From Camellia lanceoleosa (Eukaryota > Streptophyta > Magnoliopsida > Ericales > Theaceae): a stretch of 64,000 bases of DNA. Below, piece after piece: positions 46,853-59,327 of the stretch (positions are counted from its first letter, which is position 1; the number at the start of each line of letters is the position of its first letter). The DNA lies in NCBI GenBank assembly GCA_025200525.1, contig CM045763.1:65855018-65919017 (forward strand). Reading direction: 5' to 3'. The position numbers were made by a program, and so were the translations under genes. Below the pieces are notes generated by a model. It was given only the letters and a program-made list of their open reading frames with translations. It made no database searches and had not been told where the DNA came from.

Positions 46853-47825
46853 AAGGAAAAGTCTACAATGTATACATTCTAAAATGGCATATGATATGCA
46901 CTTATTATGTGGTCTATATATTATGCCACGTTATAAAAAATAACCTGCTAAACAGGTCATTTAACAGGTTACATGAAAAAATCATAACATTTTTTAAACA
47001 TCATAACAATTACTATAATGAATCATAATAATGTCATAATATACGCTACGGTGTCATAACAAAGACACTATCAATCATAACAATATGACAATGACTCATA
47101 ATAAATGTAGTTATTTCCAACAAATTATCGTAACATTTTTTTATTATGATTCACTATAACAAATCATAACTTTTGGTTATACAAATCATAACTTTTACTA
47201 ATGAATTATAACCATAACACATTGATTTTTTTTTCCCACAATCATAACAACATTAACAAAATATCATAACTTTTACCAATGAATCATAACATTGCAGTTG
47301 ATTGTAATTTTGTTCCGAAAATCATAACAACATTAACAAAACGTCATAACTTTTAAAATTTCAAACACAATTAATTGTGTAATCAATTGGTATAGCATAT
47401 AAGAGTGAATAAAAAATCATAATTGATTGCAAAATTGATTAGATTCAAAGACCACAATAGATTATACAATGGATTAGTAGCTAGGGTTTTGAACAATCAC
47501 AATTGATTGTGCAATCTATTAAAATATAAGGGAGATTCAAATATCACAATTGATTGTAGGGATCCTTGCTATAATAGACATAATTGATTCAATAATCAAT
47601 TAGTTTTCATAAGCTACACTAAACAAATTAATTCCCAATTTATTCATAGTTCCTAATCAATTAGTAAAAGCCTAATCATTACTATCAATTTAGTCAAGAT
47701 TCGAATAGTAATTAATCAGTTAATTGGCCGCCATTTTTATCTAATTATGTTATTGTGTTGTCATTACCTCAAACATTATCACTAACAAAAACACATGACA
47801 CTCCAACTGCATTTCTCGCTATATG

Positions 47826-47879
<54 letters not shown>

Positions 47880-48263
47880 ACATTATCTTCAATGTTAATG
47901 TTACCTGAAATGTTGTTGCTATGACTATCTTGTCGACTTTTACTCTTTTTTTCCTTTTCATTATTACTGACTTAGACAACAATGTTATTGTTATCAACTT
48001 CAATTAATCGCGCCCTTTGATCCACTAAAACACAACCATCATCATCAACTTAGACCACTATAATAGCATTGTTGTCGTGTCATGTTGTCATTATGTCCAA
48101 ATGATGACGTCGACTATAAATCACTTTAACACATTTATGACTCTAGCACATACCAGCTATAAACCAACCCAATGAGTTCACAAAGGTAAAAGGGGCAGTT
48201 TCGAAGAAGGGGATTTCGGTCTAGGGTTTCAAGAATGGAGATGGAGAAAGAGAGAGAAACAAG

Positions 48264-48316
<53 letters not shown>

Positions 48317-48620
48317 CCTTGAGGTGAAGTCAAGGGCAGGTTGTGTTAGCGGGATAGTCTTCGAGGGATGGTCTTCGAGGGCGAAGAAGAGCTTCGGAGT
48401 TTTGTCTGAAAAACAGAAGGGTTTTGGGAAAACAATGTGAAGAAGGTTTGTGGAAAGAGAACAATCGGTAAAGAAAATTGTAACCAGTTGAAGAGGTATT
48501 CAATATTTCTAATCAAATAATTTAATGGTTAAGATTAATTTGTAAATATCCAATGGTTTAAAATAAATGTGTACATGATGTGCACTATTTAATGAGGTGT
48601 ACATCTTAACAGTTTCCTTA
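46853..48620. repeat. Possible decayed TIR element, rich in TCATAAC words
   Basis: Sequence near 46860-46900 (AATGTATACATTCT .. ATGATATGCAC) resembles the complement of 48555-48605 (AGATGTACACCTCAT .. GTGCACATCATGTAC). Between them TCATAAC recurs many times (46980-47350), followed by a (CT)n run at 47829-47874 and a (GA)n run at 48269-48312. No ORF is recognised. The identity of the ends is modest. Confidence 0.3.
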
Positions 48621-49300
48621 AAAAATTTAAAATGTTTAAAAAATGAAAATAATATATAAATTAACTCTCTAATTTGAGGGTTTGGGTTGTTGCTATGCAC
48701 TATGCACATCAGCAACTATTGTGCACTTCATTGGGCCCATTTCAGGGCCCAATTTAATAATTTGAACCATTTACATTTTAAAAAATATCGATTAAAATAT
48801 ACCTGTAAAAATCACGTTGATTCGATATTAATATCACTTTCATCAAATTGCATTTGTATTTAAAAAAATAAATGGTAAGTGTAATTTGAAATAAAACTAA
48901 ATGCAAAACAAGAAATGTGAAAATTTTCAATTTTTAAAAATTTGAAATATTTCTAGCTTTCATAAAATTTTATAATTTCTTAAATTGACGAGTTATGAAA
49001 TTTCACAATTTATGTGTACAAAGAAACTATGAAATTTTGCAGTTTGTCAAACAAAAATTGTGATGTTTCTTTGCTTGTTAATTTAAGAAATTGGGAAATT
49101 TCGTACTATCTTAGACATAGAAATTGTCAAATTTAAATTTCACAATATATAAATTGTGAAATTTCATATATTTGACAAGTTTTATAATTTTGGTTTTATT
49201 ACATAATTGTATAACCAATATTGATATAGATATCATCGCCTAGCTTTAAATACACAAATTTTATAAATAAAAAAACCAATTATATACAATAAAATTATGG

Positions 49301-49337
<37 letters not shown>

Positions 49338-49352
49338 TTCTGTATATATAGA
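48621..49352. other. AT-rich spacer with AAATTT-rich sequence and a CA/TA microsatellite
   Basis: The words GAAATTTCACAATTT recur in both orientations at 48990-49170. A CA then TA microsatellite lies at 49301-49337. No gene is seen. Confidence 0.5.
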
Positions 49353-49517
49353 CACTACAGGAAATTACATTTTTGGCAACCAAATTTTTAGTCGCCGAAA
49401 GTCAATGGCAACTAAAGTTCTTTGTCACCCCATTGGTCACTAAAGCCTTATCGGCAATAGTCAGTGGTGACTAAATTGACGTTGGTTGCTAATTATCTTA
49501 TCTTCGGCTACTAAAAC
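49353..49517. mobile_element. Left end of an outer CACTA-like element
   Basis: CACTACAGGAAATTAC at 49353 is a CACTA-type terminus followed by TTAGTCGCC-type subterminal words. The remainder of this element probably resumes after 50511. Its right terminus was not found. Confidence 0.5.
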
Positions 49518-50508
49518 CACTACAAAAAAAAGTCACTTTTAGCGACTAAAATATTGGTCGCCAATTGTTTGTTTTTTGGTTTCCAATGACATTTTGAGAC
49601 CAAAAATTTTGGTCATTACGTTTGTCGGCAAAACCTTGTCGGAAAAGTTCTTGGAGGGTTTTGCCAACCAAAAAATCTTTAGTCGCCAAAAAGCAAGTCT
49701 TTAGCGACTAAAATTTTGGTCGCCAATAGTCAATTATATTTCTTCAAAATTATACATTTACCGACTAATGTTTTGGTCGCCAATAGTCAAGGAATCGCCG
49801 ACCAACACCTTTAGTCGCCAAAAGCTTCAAACGCAAAAAAAAAAAAAAAAATTCATTGTAGAACAATTTGATCCGCTCTTACAGAGACTCAAACTGCCAA
49901 TCTCCTGCACCATAAACCTTGTGCACCACACTCTGCCCACTACGCCTCTATAGTAGTACATGATTGTATATGTGACATATATTATTTATATAGTACATAC
50001 ACCCATATTTATATAAAAGTATATGTACAAACATAATTATTTTATTATATAATTTATGTAAAATAAACTATTTGTAGCAAAATAAAAATAAAAAATTAAC
50101 TTTTAGCAACCAAAATTATTTTTGTCGCTAAAAATGACCACTTTTGGCAACTAAACTTATTTTTTTGTCACCAATTGTAGACTTTTGGCTACTAAAATTT
50201 TTTTAGTCGGTAAAACCCATATAATCAGCAACCAAACTTATTTTTAGTCGCCAATTGTAGACTTTTGGCAACTAAAAGCTTTACTTTGGGCTACTAAATT
50301 TTTTTTAGTCACTAAAACCCATATAATTAGTGACCAAACTTATTTTTAGTCGCAAATTATAGACTTTTGGCTACTAAAATTATTTAGTCACCAAAAAGCT
50401 TTACTTTTGGCTTCTAATGTTGTTTTGGTCGCTGAAACCTATATTTTCAATGACCAAATTTTTTTTAGTCTGGAAATTTGATCGCCGAATGTGCTTTTTC
50501 TTGTAGTG
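49518..50508. mobile_element. Non-autonomous CACTA element (991 bp) with TSD AAC
   Basis: It starts CACTACAAAAAAAAGTC and ends CTTTTTCTTGTAGTG, with AAC on both sides (49515-49517, 50509-50511). The interior is almost entirely short repeats around TTTTAGTCGCCAAAA in both orientations, as in CACTA subterminal regions. No transposase ORF exists. Confidence 0.82.
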
Positions 50509-50511
50509 AAC

Positions 50512-50990
50512 AGACTTAGTCGCCAAACATAACATTTTGGCGGCCAAATATTTAGTCGCCAATAGTAATTAAATCAAAATGAAATTCTCTTTCAACAACT
50601 AAAATATTTAGTCACTCAAACATTTTAGTCGCTAATAGTAATACATTTACCGACTAAAAATTTTAGTCACTAATTGTAATACATTCAGTGACCAAATTGT
50701 TTAGTCGTTGTTAGTTTTTACGACTAAACATTTTAGTTGCAAAAAGATTAGATATTTTCATTTCATGGTATTTTATGAAAAAACATTTTAGTTGCCGAAG
50801 AATGCCATGTTCTTTCATGACTAAAATATTTAGTCGGCAAAAGTTTCTTCCCTCATCTTGATTTATTTTGGCTACTAACTATTTGGTCGCCAAAAGTCTT
50901 TTGTTTTTTTTTTACTACTAAATATTTTTTCATAAAAAACCTTTACTTGCGTTTTTGGCTACCAAAATATTCACCAAAAATTTTATAATT
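50512..50990. repeat. Continuation of GTCGCCAAA repeats
   Basis: Words such as TTTAGTCGCCAATAG and TTTAGTCGGCAAAAG continue outside the 991-bp element. This fits the interior of the interrupted outer CACTA-like element. Confidence 0.6.
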
Positions 50991-52023
50991 TTTTTTAATT
51001 AATTTCTCGACGACCTATATTTATTCCATTATTAGTATAATCTGTACCCTATATATAAATAAAATAATCCATATACTGATAAAATTAGCAACCATTCCAC
51101 AACATGCACACATTTCACTTTCAACCATAAAAAAATTCATATTTAACGTCAAATTAATATTTCCAATAGAAATTCCATACAAACCAAGTATAATCCAATC
51201 TCGAAAATATAATTCCATACATAATAGAGGATTAAACAAAATTAATATCAAAAAGTTAATTTGGCAAGAAACTAACTAACAAAAACACCAACAACATAAA
51301 AAAGTAAAGGCCATAAAATAAAATAAACTAGTGATGAAGCTAGTTGCAGTCCAACCCTCAAAGCAATTACTGAAGCAAAGCTGAAGTCAGCCACATGAAA
51401 TCGAACATCTCAAGAATACGTATCACAAACAGAGGCTCCTTAACTGTAAAAGGACAGATACAATGCAAACAATACAATTTCAATTAATATATATATATAT
51501 ATACTATCTACTGTTATGAACTTCCATAGATTTAACCCCCTCAAGGCAAAGAAAAAAATGCAATAGACTCTACACTTGAAACTGTCATTGCATCTCAAAT
51601 CATTAGAATTCCCTTGTTTCTATCTTGTACACCTGATTCGTGGAGAGAAAAGAAAAGTGAAGCGAAATGTGAAAGAAATTTAACTTACATTTCATTCACA
51701 TTTTCCTCTTATTTTCTTGTCGCTCCACAAATCCCCTATCCAAATCCAAAATCCAAACACACCCATGGAAGGTTTGGGTTTTCTACTAGAACAGTAAGCG
51801 AAAAACAAAATCAAAAATTTATGTTTTTGTTGTAATTGCTCAAGTGCTTAACCACCACCTACCTCAATCTACAAAATGAATTGTAATTGCTCAAGTTTGT
51901 CTCCAAGATAGATAAATTTAAATGGTATAGCATAACGAATTTATTTAAATTAGGGAAAAGTACATTTAAATGGGAACAAATCAAAGTAATTGCACTCTAT
52001 GGATAATGAATTCTTCAATAAAA
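50991..52023. other. AT-rich non-coding stretch
   Basis: No gene, repeat array or element end is supported. A TA repeat lies at 51487-51502. Confidence 0.5.
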
Positions 52024-52345
52024 TGTGTTGATACAGTTTATCAAAGGCGGCATGGGTCGGACTTATCTATCTTTCTAACGGGTCTTCTGGTCTTGGAATC
52101 CACGGAGCGTGCCTGCAAAAAGGCCCAAAGGGAGAGGTAGTCCCCCGGTGGACACTCCGACGATCAAGTTAGATCAGGGTGGATTAATTGTAGAGAAAGA
52201 CAGAAAGAATGAGAGGAAGTACTTAACCTTTAACGTATCGCCAAAGTTTCCTTATATCTTTTCCTTTGTTCATCATTTCCTTGTCCCTTCCTAACTGTCT
52301 CCTTAGCCGAAAGTCCATAGCCTAGTTAGCATCATTCATGGTGAC

Positions 52346-52640
52346 TCTACATATTCCGGTGGGAAGAGTCTTGCCACATTTAATGCTACGGTGGTCTTAT
52401 TAAATGGCTGATGGGGGTGCAAAACCTTTGTAGAATCTTTGTCTGCTTATGTGGCTAGTCCTTGGGCCATGGACTAGACCCCCTTGGGTTGCATATTCCG
52501 GTGGGAAGAGTCTTGCCACATTTAATGCTATGGTGGTCTTATTAAATGGCTGATGGGGGTGCAATAACTTTGTAGGATTTTTGTCTACTTACGTGGCTAG
52601 TCCTTGGGCCGTGGGCTAGACCCTTGGATCTTGGGCCATA
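52346..52640. repeat. Direct duplication of about 145 bp in the LTR
   Basis: CATATTCCGGTGGGAAGAG .. GGCTGATGGGGGTGCAA .. TGGCTAGTCCTTGGGCC occurs at about 52350 and again at about 52493 with few differences, then partly a third time (CTTGGGCCATAGACTAGACC). Confidence 0.85.
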
Positions 52641-52839
52641 GACTAGACCCTCCTAGGTCGCGCCCATCAGTAGTCCCCCATTCCCGAGTGCAGCTTTTAG
52701 TCCAACGAAGGGAATATGAAAAATGGAAAATGTCTCTTGAGGCGGAGAAAAAGGTAAAAGGTAGGTGGGTGAGTGGCACGGGAGGAAAAAAGGAACGAGT
52801 CAAGTGAAGCGACCGACTCGACGGGTCGACCATGACGAT

Positions 52840-53250
52840 GGCTGGGCATGAGAGGTAGGCGACCATCAGAGGAGGGCTGACTGCTAGGTGGCCGAGGGCG
52901 AGGGTGGCCAACCACTAAGGTGGCCGACCGTAAGAGTGGTCGAGGGCAAAGGTGGCCGAACACAAGGGTGGCCTACTGCAAGGCTGGCCAAGCGTGAGGG
53001 TGGCCGATCGTTAGGGTGACCGACTGCTAAGGTGGCCGACCGCAAGGATGACCGAGCGTGAACGGTGGCCAACCGCTAGGGTGACTGATCACTAAGGTGA
53101 CTGATCGCAAGGGTGGCGGCGCGTGAGAGTGGCTGGCCTCTAGGCTGACCGACTGTTAAGGTGGCTGATCGTAAGGGTGACCGACCGCTACGGTGACCGA
53201 CCGCTAAGGTGGTTGACCGCAAGGGTAGCCGAGCATGAAAGGCGATGGAC
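52840..53250. repeat. GC-rich minisatellite, GGTGGCCGACCGCAAG-type
   Basis: Units of about 17-21 bp (GGTGGCCGACCGCAAG, GGTGACCGACCGCTAAG, GGTGGCCGAGCGTGAG variants) repeat about twenty times. They code nothing recognisable. The array lies in the probable U3 of the Tat element 2 LTR. Confidence 0.85.
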
Positions 53251-53682
53251 CGACCAGGTGGTGTTGATGGTGCAAGAATGGGTGCGGGGCTCGAGGAGTG
53301 GAAACGCACGTGATGATGTGAAAGGGAAAAGATGAAAAATGAAAGGTAATTAATAAGGGCAGCGTAGTGCGTTGACGAACGTGGAGTAATCCGTACCATT
53401 GATGAAGCGATTAAACGATCGATAGGAATGTGAAAGGTTTATAGCGGGGGATTTTTGAAAAGGTGGAGTATGTATCTGGATTATGAGGTTTCAAACTGGC
53501 AAAGTTTAATCACGATCTGTGGAACACAGGGAAACCTTAGGCATTTGGGCTTGGGTGATTTACGTATCTAATTGCGAGAAATCGACGAATCCTAGACTTG
53601 TCTACATTCATTTCTTATGATTCTCCCATGTTTCTCATTACGAACTTCTTGTTCCCCACGGCTAAGGCAATTTATAAGAATG

Positions 53683-56108
53683 CAAGGGAGATGGCACAAG
53701 AAAGAGCCCCCGCCTTGACGCCGGATGCCTTAGGCGAAGACGACGAGATTGCGCTGGTGGAGAAATATAAGATGGAGAGGGTAAGGGCAAAGAGGGGGGG
53801 CAAGGCCACCACGGCCTGTTCCGACGACAATGATATCGACTATCCAACCTGTGAGCCAAATGGCCCTTGATGATTGGCACACCAAAGCGGATAAGTCGAC
53901 GCTAACGGCGGGGGATATGGAGGGATTACGAAGTAAGTATTAGATTCCCGCAGATGTTGAGTTGAGAGTGCCGCTGGCGACAGAGAGGGCGTTAGACGTA
54001 AGGCCTAGGAGTTTACGTTGTACGAAGAGACACTCTAGGGGGGGGGTTTAAGGTTGCCAATTTCCCAAATTATCACTGATGTGCTAAATCGGCTGGAAGT
54101 GGCGCCTGGCCAGTTGATGTCCAACGCATGGAAGATTCTGATGGTATGTGTGGTTGCCTGGCCGTGGGCGACTGTTGGGAGAGCGATGTATGTAGAAGAA
54201 TTGTTTTTGTGTTACAAGGCATCCAGTCAGCATGAGACATTGGTAACCCTGCAAGCAGTGGCGGGTAGAGGGCTGGTCGCGGGGCTACCGTCGTTGGGCG
54301 GATGAAGTGGTTTTTTTGTATCGGAGAATGGGGGGAGGGGGGTACGGACAATGTGGAAGGTCCCTACTAAATTGCTTGAACCGAAGTTGGACACTACGAC
54401 GAAGGGCAGGGTAAAGCAGGTTAGGCAGTGGCGAGAAAAAGAGGAGGTGAAGTGGGATGACTTGGTAAAGCCCTCTACCTTATTTGCACTAGGCTTGGAG
54501 CCAGAGCCTGCTGAGGGGGATTCGATGCCTGAGGAGGTGGAGGCGACAAGGAATGAGCTGGTGGCAAAGGATAAGAGGATTCTGGTAGTGGTAGAGAAGA
54601 ACAAGAAAAGGGAGTTGGGACTGGCGCCAAAGGCAGTGGTGGAAAGGGTGGCCTGCCCAAGGCCTAAACTATTGGCAGGCAAGGACCTAAGTACGTTCAA
54701 GTTGCTGAAAGCATCGGTGGACCCACTGAAGGAGAGGAGTAGGGTGGATATGGAGGAGGTGTTGAGGAAAAAAAGAAAGAGTGGGATAGAGGGTAGAGAG
54801 AGGGAGGTTGCGCGAAAGAAGAGAAAAGAAACAGCGGCGGTGGCGAGCGATGAGGTGGGAGTGGGGCCCCAACCAAGGATGGTTGTGGTGGAAGCTAAGC
54901 CCTCAAATACGGAGATGGTGGAGGTGGGAGGGACGAAAGATAGGCAGGAGGAGGGGCAGATTGGCGATGTATAGACGTCATGGAAGAAAATAAAGGAAAA
55001 TGTCAAAGTAGAGAAGAAGGGAGCTGAGGAGAGGTCTGCTCCAGTGAGCACAAAGGCAGAGGCCAAAAGGACAGCTGCACACCATCTAGGAGCAGTAGTT
55101 GGTCTTCTGCCAGTAGAGGGGAAGAACCTACCAATGTATTAAGTAACGCGCGAGTGGAAGTGGACCGTTTGTTAGGGACAGTAAAGGATGCAGCAGTCAG
55201 GGATAGTTCCAGGTTTGGGGAGGCGGACCTGATGAGAGAATTTTGTTCTGCGCAAATGAAGTCACTAACATTGGCAACAATGCTGGTGGTTAAGAGTGTG
55301 GGTGCAAAGATAGAGGTGGCCCCACTGAAAGTAAAATTGGAGAAACCCAGGCTGAGCTGGGGAAAGCAAACGCGGAGTGTGCACGTTGGTGGAGAGTGGC
55401 ACGAAACGCTTGCTACCAAGGGCTAAAGCATGCGCGAGATGCCAAAAGTTAGAGGTGTTAGCAATTGTGCAAGGGTTTGTGGCAGAACGTGCCAAGGGTG
55501 GAGAGGAGGAGAACAAGGCACAGCTGGTAGAGGCTAGGGCACAACTAAGCGATATGGCAGCAGAATTGGCTGCTGAGCAGAGACGATGCCAAGAAATCCA
55601 AGCCGCCTGTGAGACGGCGAAGGAGAGGTTGAAAGAAGCTTTAGTCAACAATGAAGAGCTTCGTGACGTTTCTCTAAAGGAGAAGGAAGAGGCGGATGCG
55701 CAGATGGTAGAGTTGGCAAAGGCCTTGGCTGAAGAAAAGGCCAAGTTAGCAAATTTAGAGAGGATGAGGGTGCCAGAGAGGGCTTCTTATGCAGATTTGT
55801 GCGTCGCTGCAATGTGGCAGTTTAAGTTATCGTCTGAGTTTCAAATAGCAGTCGACGCGGCAGTGGAAAGGAGCAATATCGAAGAGAGGGAAGGTGGGGC
55901 TAGGCCATCAAACGTGGCTACTACTAAACTAGTGGAGGGGCAGACCAAAAGTGAAATTATCCAGAGCTTCCAACAGCTAGATTTTTATAAGCATGAATTG
56001 AGCATGTACTGTGATAGTGGATGGGTGAGTTGCCAATGGAGGGTAGCGGGGATCTTCCTAGACATTGACGCCAGGCTCTTTCGGCCAGGAGATGGAGACA
56101 TTGCTTAG
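53683..56108 (+). pseudogene. Opposite-strand gene of Tat element 2 (PF04195-like, coiled coil)
   Basis: This gene occupies the same place, between pol and 3' LTR on the opposite strand, as the gene in Tat element 1. The N-terminus (ATG near 53692, MAQERAPALTP) is followed, after frameshifts, by PISQIITDVLNRLEVAPGQL and SNAWKILM (54054-54150), which resembles PF04195. A charged middle follows (54351-54974, KEEVKWDDLVKPSTLFALG, then Lys/Glu-rich). A long coiled coil comes next (about 55500-55780, QLVEARAQLSDMAAELAAEQ and LAKALAEEKAKLANLE), then a C-terminal conserved-looking block and an acidic continuation after the stop at 56106. Stops and frameshifts at about 53868, 54303, 54972 and 55140-55430 show it is dead, unless some gaps are introns, which I could not place. 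Function is unknown. Confidence 0.62.
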
Positions 56109-56341
56109 ACCTCGCTAGATGAGGGTATCGATGAAGAAGATCTAGTGTCTAGTGGGGAGGAAGGAGATGGAGGTGGGGAAGGGTTAAGACGTAGTTGCAT
56201 TGCTCACAGCCTGCTATACCAGTTTTTTTGTTTGTTTGTTTGTTTGTTTTGGGCAAAGTGTTTGTGTAAAGATAATTAGAGTTTGTGTGAAATTTGAATT
56301 GGAAGTGTGAAACTGCTTTTGTGAAGGACTTTATAGTTTAC

Positions 56342-56347
56342 AATAAA
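56342..56347 (+). terminator. AATAAA of the opposite-strand gene
   Basis: A plant-type polyadenylation signal lies about 235 bp after the stop, preceded by a GTTT repeat (56225-56250). It faces the gag-pol AATAAA at 56859-56864 (minus). Confidence 0.45.
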
Positions 56348-56529
56348 GTTAAGTTATAAAACTGCTGTGTGTCTTGCCTTATGTTGCCTTTCAAGAATTG
56401 AGTTGATTTTGAGTTTGAATGCCACGTGTGTAAATGTGTTATTTGGGAAAAAAAAATAATTTTGAAAGAAAGAACAAGGAGGAAGTAGGTAATTTGAAAA
56501 TGGAGTGGAGGTTATTGGACTTGGTTGGG

Positions 56530-56695
56530 CTGAGCTTAAGACATAGTCTGGTTGAGCTCTTCAGGCTCAATTTTGCTGAGGCTTGTGGTGCTCAGTCTGG
56601 TTGAGACTTATGGTGCTTAGTCTGGCTGAGGCTTATTTAACTCAGTCTAGCTGAGCTCTGTAGGCTCAGTCTGGTGGAGTTCTTCAGAAAAGAGG
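56530..56695. repeat. Short tandem repeats at the convergence point of Tat element 2
   Basis: The words GCTCAGTCTGGTTGAG / CTCAGTCTAGCTGAGC recur about five times at roughly 30-bp spacing, with internal self-complementarity (CTGAGC .. GCTCAG). They lie between the two facing AATAAA signals, as the hairpin array does in element 1. Confidence 0.7.
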
Positions 56696-56858
56696 GGTAC
56701 AACACCAAAAAATGCGGATTGAAAATGTTTGTCGTTAAATCATAGTCCTGCAATCATAGATTTACACAATGTATGGAAAAAGCAAAAACGAACAAGTGTT
56801 CTGAGTAGCAAATTAAACCACATAACATGTTGAAACGTACAAAAAGCAACAAGAGATA

Positions 56859-56864
56859 TTTATT
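56859..56864 (-). terminator. AATAAA on the gag-pol strand of Tat element 2
   Basis: A polyadenylation signal on the minus strand, directly beyond the end of the integrase region. Confidence 0.4.
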
Positions 56865-59327
56865 GAAAATATTGCTTTAAGTGCTCTGCATTCCACGGAT
56901 AAGGGAGGTCTCTGCCCATTATGTCTTGGAGACGGTAAGTGCTTGGGCGGGGTCTGGCTTTGACGATGTAAGGTCCTTCCCACTTAGTTGCTAACTTGCC
57001 CTCGGCTGGGTTTTTGGTGGAGAGAGTGGCTTCGTGCAAGACTAGGTCATTTACTGCGAATTCTCGGGATTGGACCCCTCAGTTATAATGTGTTCTCATT
57101 CTCTGTTGATATGATACCAGCCTGACAGCATCTGACTCTCGGAGCTCTTCGATAGATCGGCCTATTGTAACTTTTTATTTAGTTCTGGGTTCAGATGTAG
57201 CACCCGAGGAGTCAGTAGACCGATCTCTACTAGGATGACCGCTTCGGTGCCGTATGTTAGGCAAAAAGGGGTCTCACTAGTGGGGGTGCGAGCTATCGTT
57301 CGATAGTCCCAGAGTACGTTCGATAATTCCTTAGCCCAGAGTTCTTTGGTGGCTTCCAATTTAGTCTTGATGATCTTCAAAAGGGAGTGATTGGTGACTT
57401 CGACTTGCCCATTAGCTTGGGGATGGCCTGGGAAGGAGAAACATGGTCTGATGCCGAGCTCTTCACAGAATTTCCAGAATTTGGCATAGTCGAACTGGAA
57501 CTGTTTTCCATTATTTGAGATGATGGCCTGGGGGATTACGAATCGGCACATGATTGACTGCTAGATGAACTTGGTGGCGTTTTGTTCAGTGATTGTAGCA
57601 AGGGGTTCTGCTTCCACTCATTTGGTGAAGTAGTCAATGGCAACCACAGTGAACTTGACTTGGCCCCTACTAGTGGGTAAAGGACCGATCAAGTCGATGC
57701 CCCACTTAGCAAAGGGGTAGGGACTGTTGAGTGTGATCTGTTTCACTGGCAGTGCATGAGGAATGTTGGCAAAGTGCTGGCATTTATCGCACTTAAGTAC
57801 AAAGTCACTGGCGCCTTGATTGATCGTGGGACAGAAGTAGCCTGTGCGGAGAAGTTTATGGACTAGAGATCGTTCGCCTGAATAGTTGCCACAAATGCCT
57901 CGTGTGGTTCTCTCATCACATAGGTTGCTTGAGTAGAACTAAGACACTTAAGGTACGGGCTTGAGAATTGCTGTTTGTACAATAGGCCACTGATGATGAC
58001 ATAATTAAACGACCGGGCCCTGACTTTAGCAACCTGCTGTTTATTGTCTGGTAACACCTCTTGTTCCAAAAATGGGATAATGTCTTGGGTCCATGGGATA
58101 GGCTCGTTCTGAAGGAAGTGGACCTTCTGTGGATTTGGAAAAATTGCTAGATGGGTCAGGTATTCAATTCGAACGCCGTAAATGAGGTCTGATTGGTCGG
58201 TCGAGGCTAATTGAGCCACTTCTTCTTCCTAAGAATTTTCTGACTTGGGGATGTGCCAGATCTGGAAACTATTGAAGAGGCAGACGAGGGGGAAGGTGTG
58301 ATACCCCTGTTCTGTATTATGTCAATTGGTCCTTAATATGAATTCGATTATATGTTTGATATGATTTGGTGTGCCAATTATGTGAATATATGTGGTTTTG
58401 AATTTCCATCTGTTCACCGTAGGAATATCTGTTTGATTTTACCACTTCGGGAATTAAATTGAGGGCCTTATCGGCCACAGAACTCAAAATTGATTGCGCC
58501 ATTGTGATTGGCATAACTTTTAGAGCCTACGGTGAAATTTAATTAAAAATTGATTCAGGCCAGGTTAAACTGATCAAATTAATGAATTAGTGCCCAATTA
58601 CCCTATATTATTATATTGTGGCTTAGTGGGGTTGTGTGGGACCGTTATGTATTCAACTCCCTCCTCTTGTTTTATTCTTGGCTGATTTAACCCTCTAGAG
58701 GAGGAGAGACTCGAATTAGAGAGAGAGAGAGAGGGAAGGAAATAAAAGTTTTGCTCTTGGATTGGAAGTCTTGAAGACAACTCTAGACTTAACTACAAAT
58801 TGGAAGAATTGGGCCTCTAGGTAAGCATTGATTCTTGAATTCATGAGTTTAATGTGTGGTCTTGTGTGTTCAAGGTCTATTTGTAATCAAGAGCATGATT
58901 TGAGTTGGTTTTGTTGGAATTGAGGCTTAATATGTGCATGCATGTAAAGAACACCTATGGAATCACAAAATCTAGCATGTGAATTGAAGATTATGAAAGA
59001 TTAGAAGTGTAATCCTGCATGCAAGTATGTTTTTGTGATGTTTCATGGAAATGAGCACTAATTGCATCATTATAAGTGGAAATGAAAGTCAAAATGGGCA
59101 TGCATGTTGTTTATTTAAAATGGAACCTTGAATGCATGAGTTGGAGTTAATTTGGGGCATGCATGTGGTTAATTTGTGAAATTGGGTTTCCTAATGTTGC
59201 AATCTTCCATTAGTATCATGTTAGCATGATCATACATGAGATTTGAGCCATTGCATGCAAGAATTGTAGCTGGGAAATTGAATTTGGGCTCAAGAACACA
59301 ACCTGGAATTTCCAGATTTTTGATGTC

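Larger units (their letters stand above)
52024..53590 (-). repeat. Probable 3' LTR of Tat element 2
   Basis: On the minus strand, a U5-like block (CTTGATCGTCGGAGTGTCC near 52150-52175) leads to an end near TGTTGATACA at 52024-52035. This is the same arrangement as in the Tat LTRs at 12.7 and 18.5 kb. The right border is not resolved and may lie anywhere before the opposite-strand gene. The partner LTR would be beyond the window. Confidence 0.5.

Noticed and set aside
54227..55066. Long Ser/Thr/Phe-rich minus-strand open frame (279 codons)
   Set aside because: It lies opposite the Lys/Glu-rich opposite-strand gene of Tat element 2 and has the composition expected of its complement.
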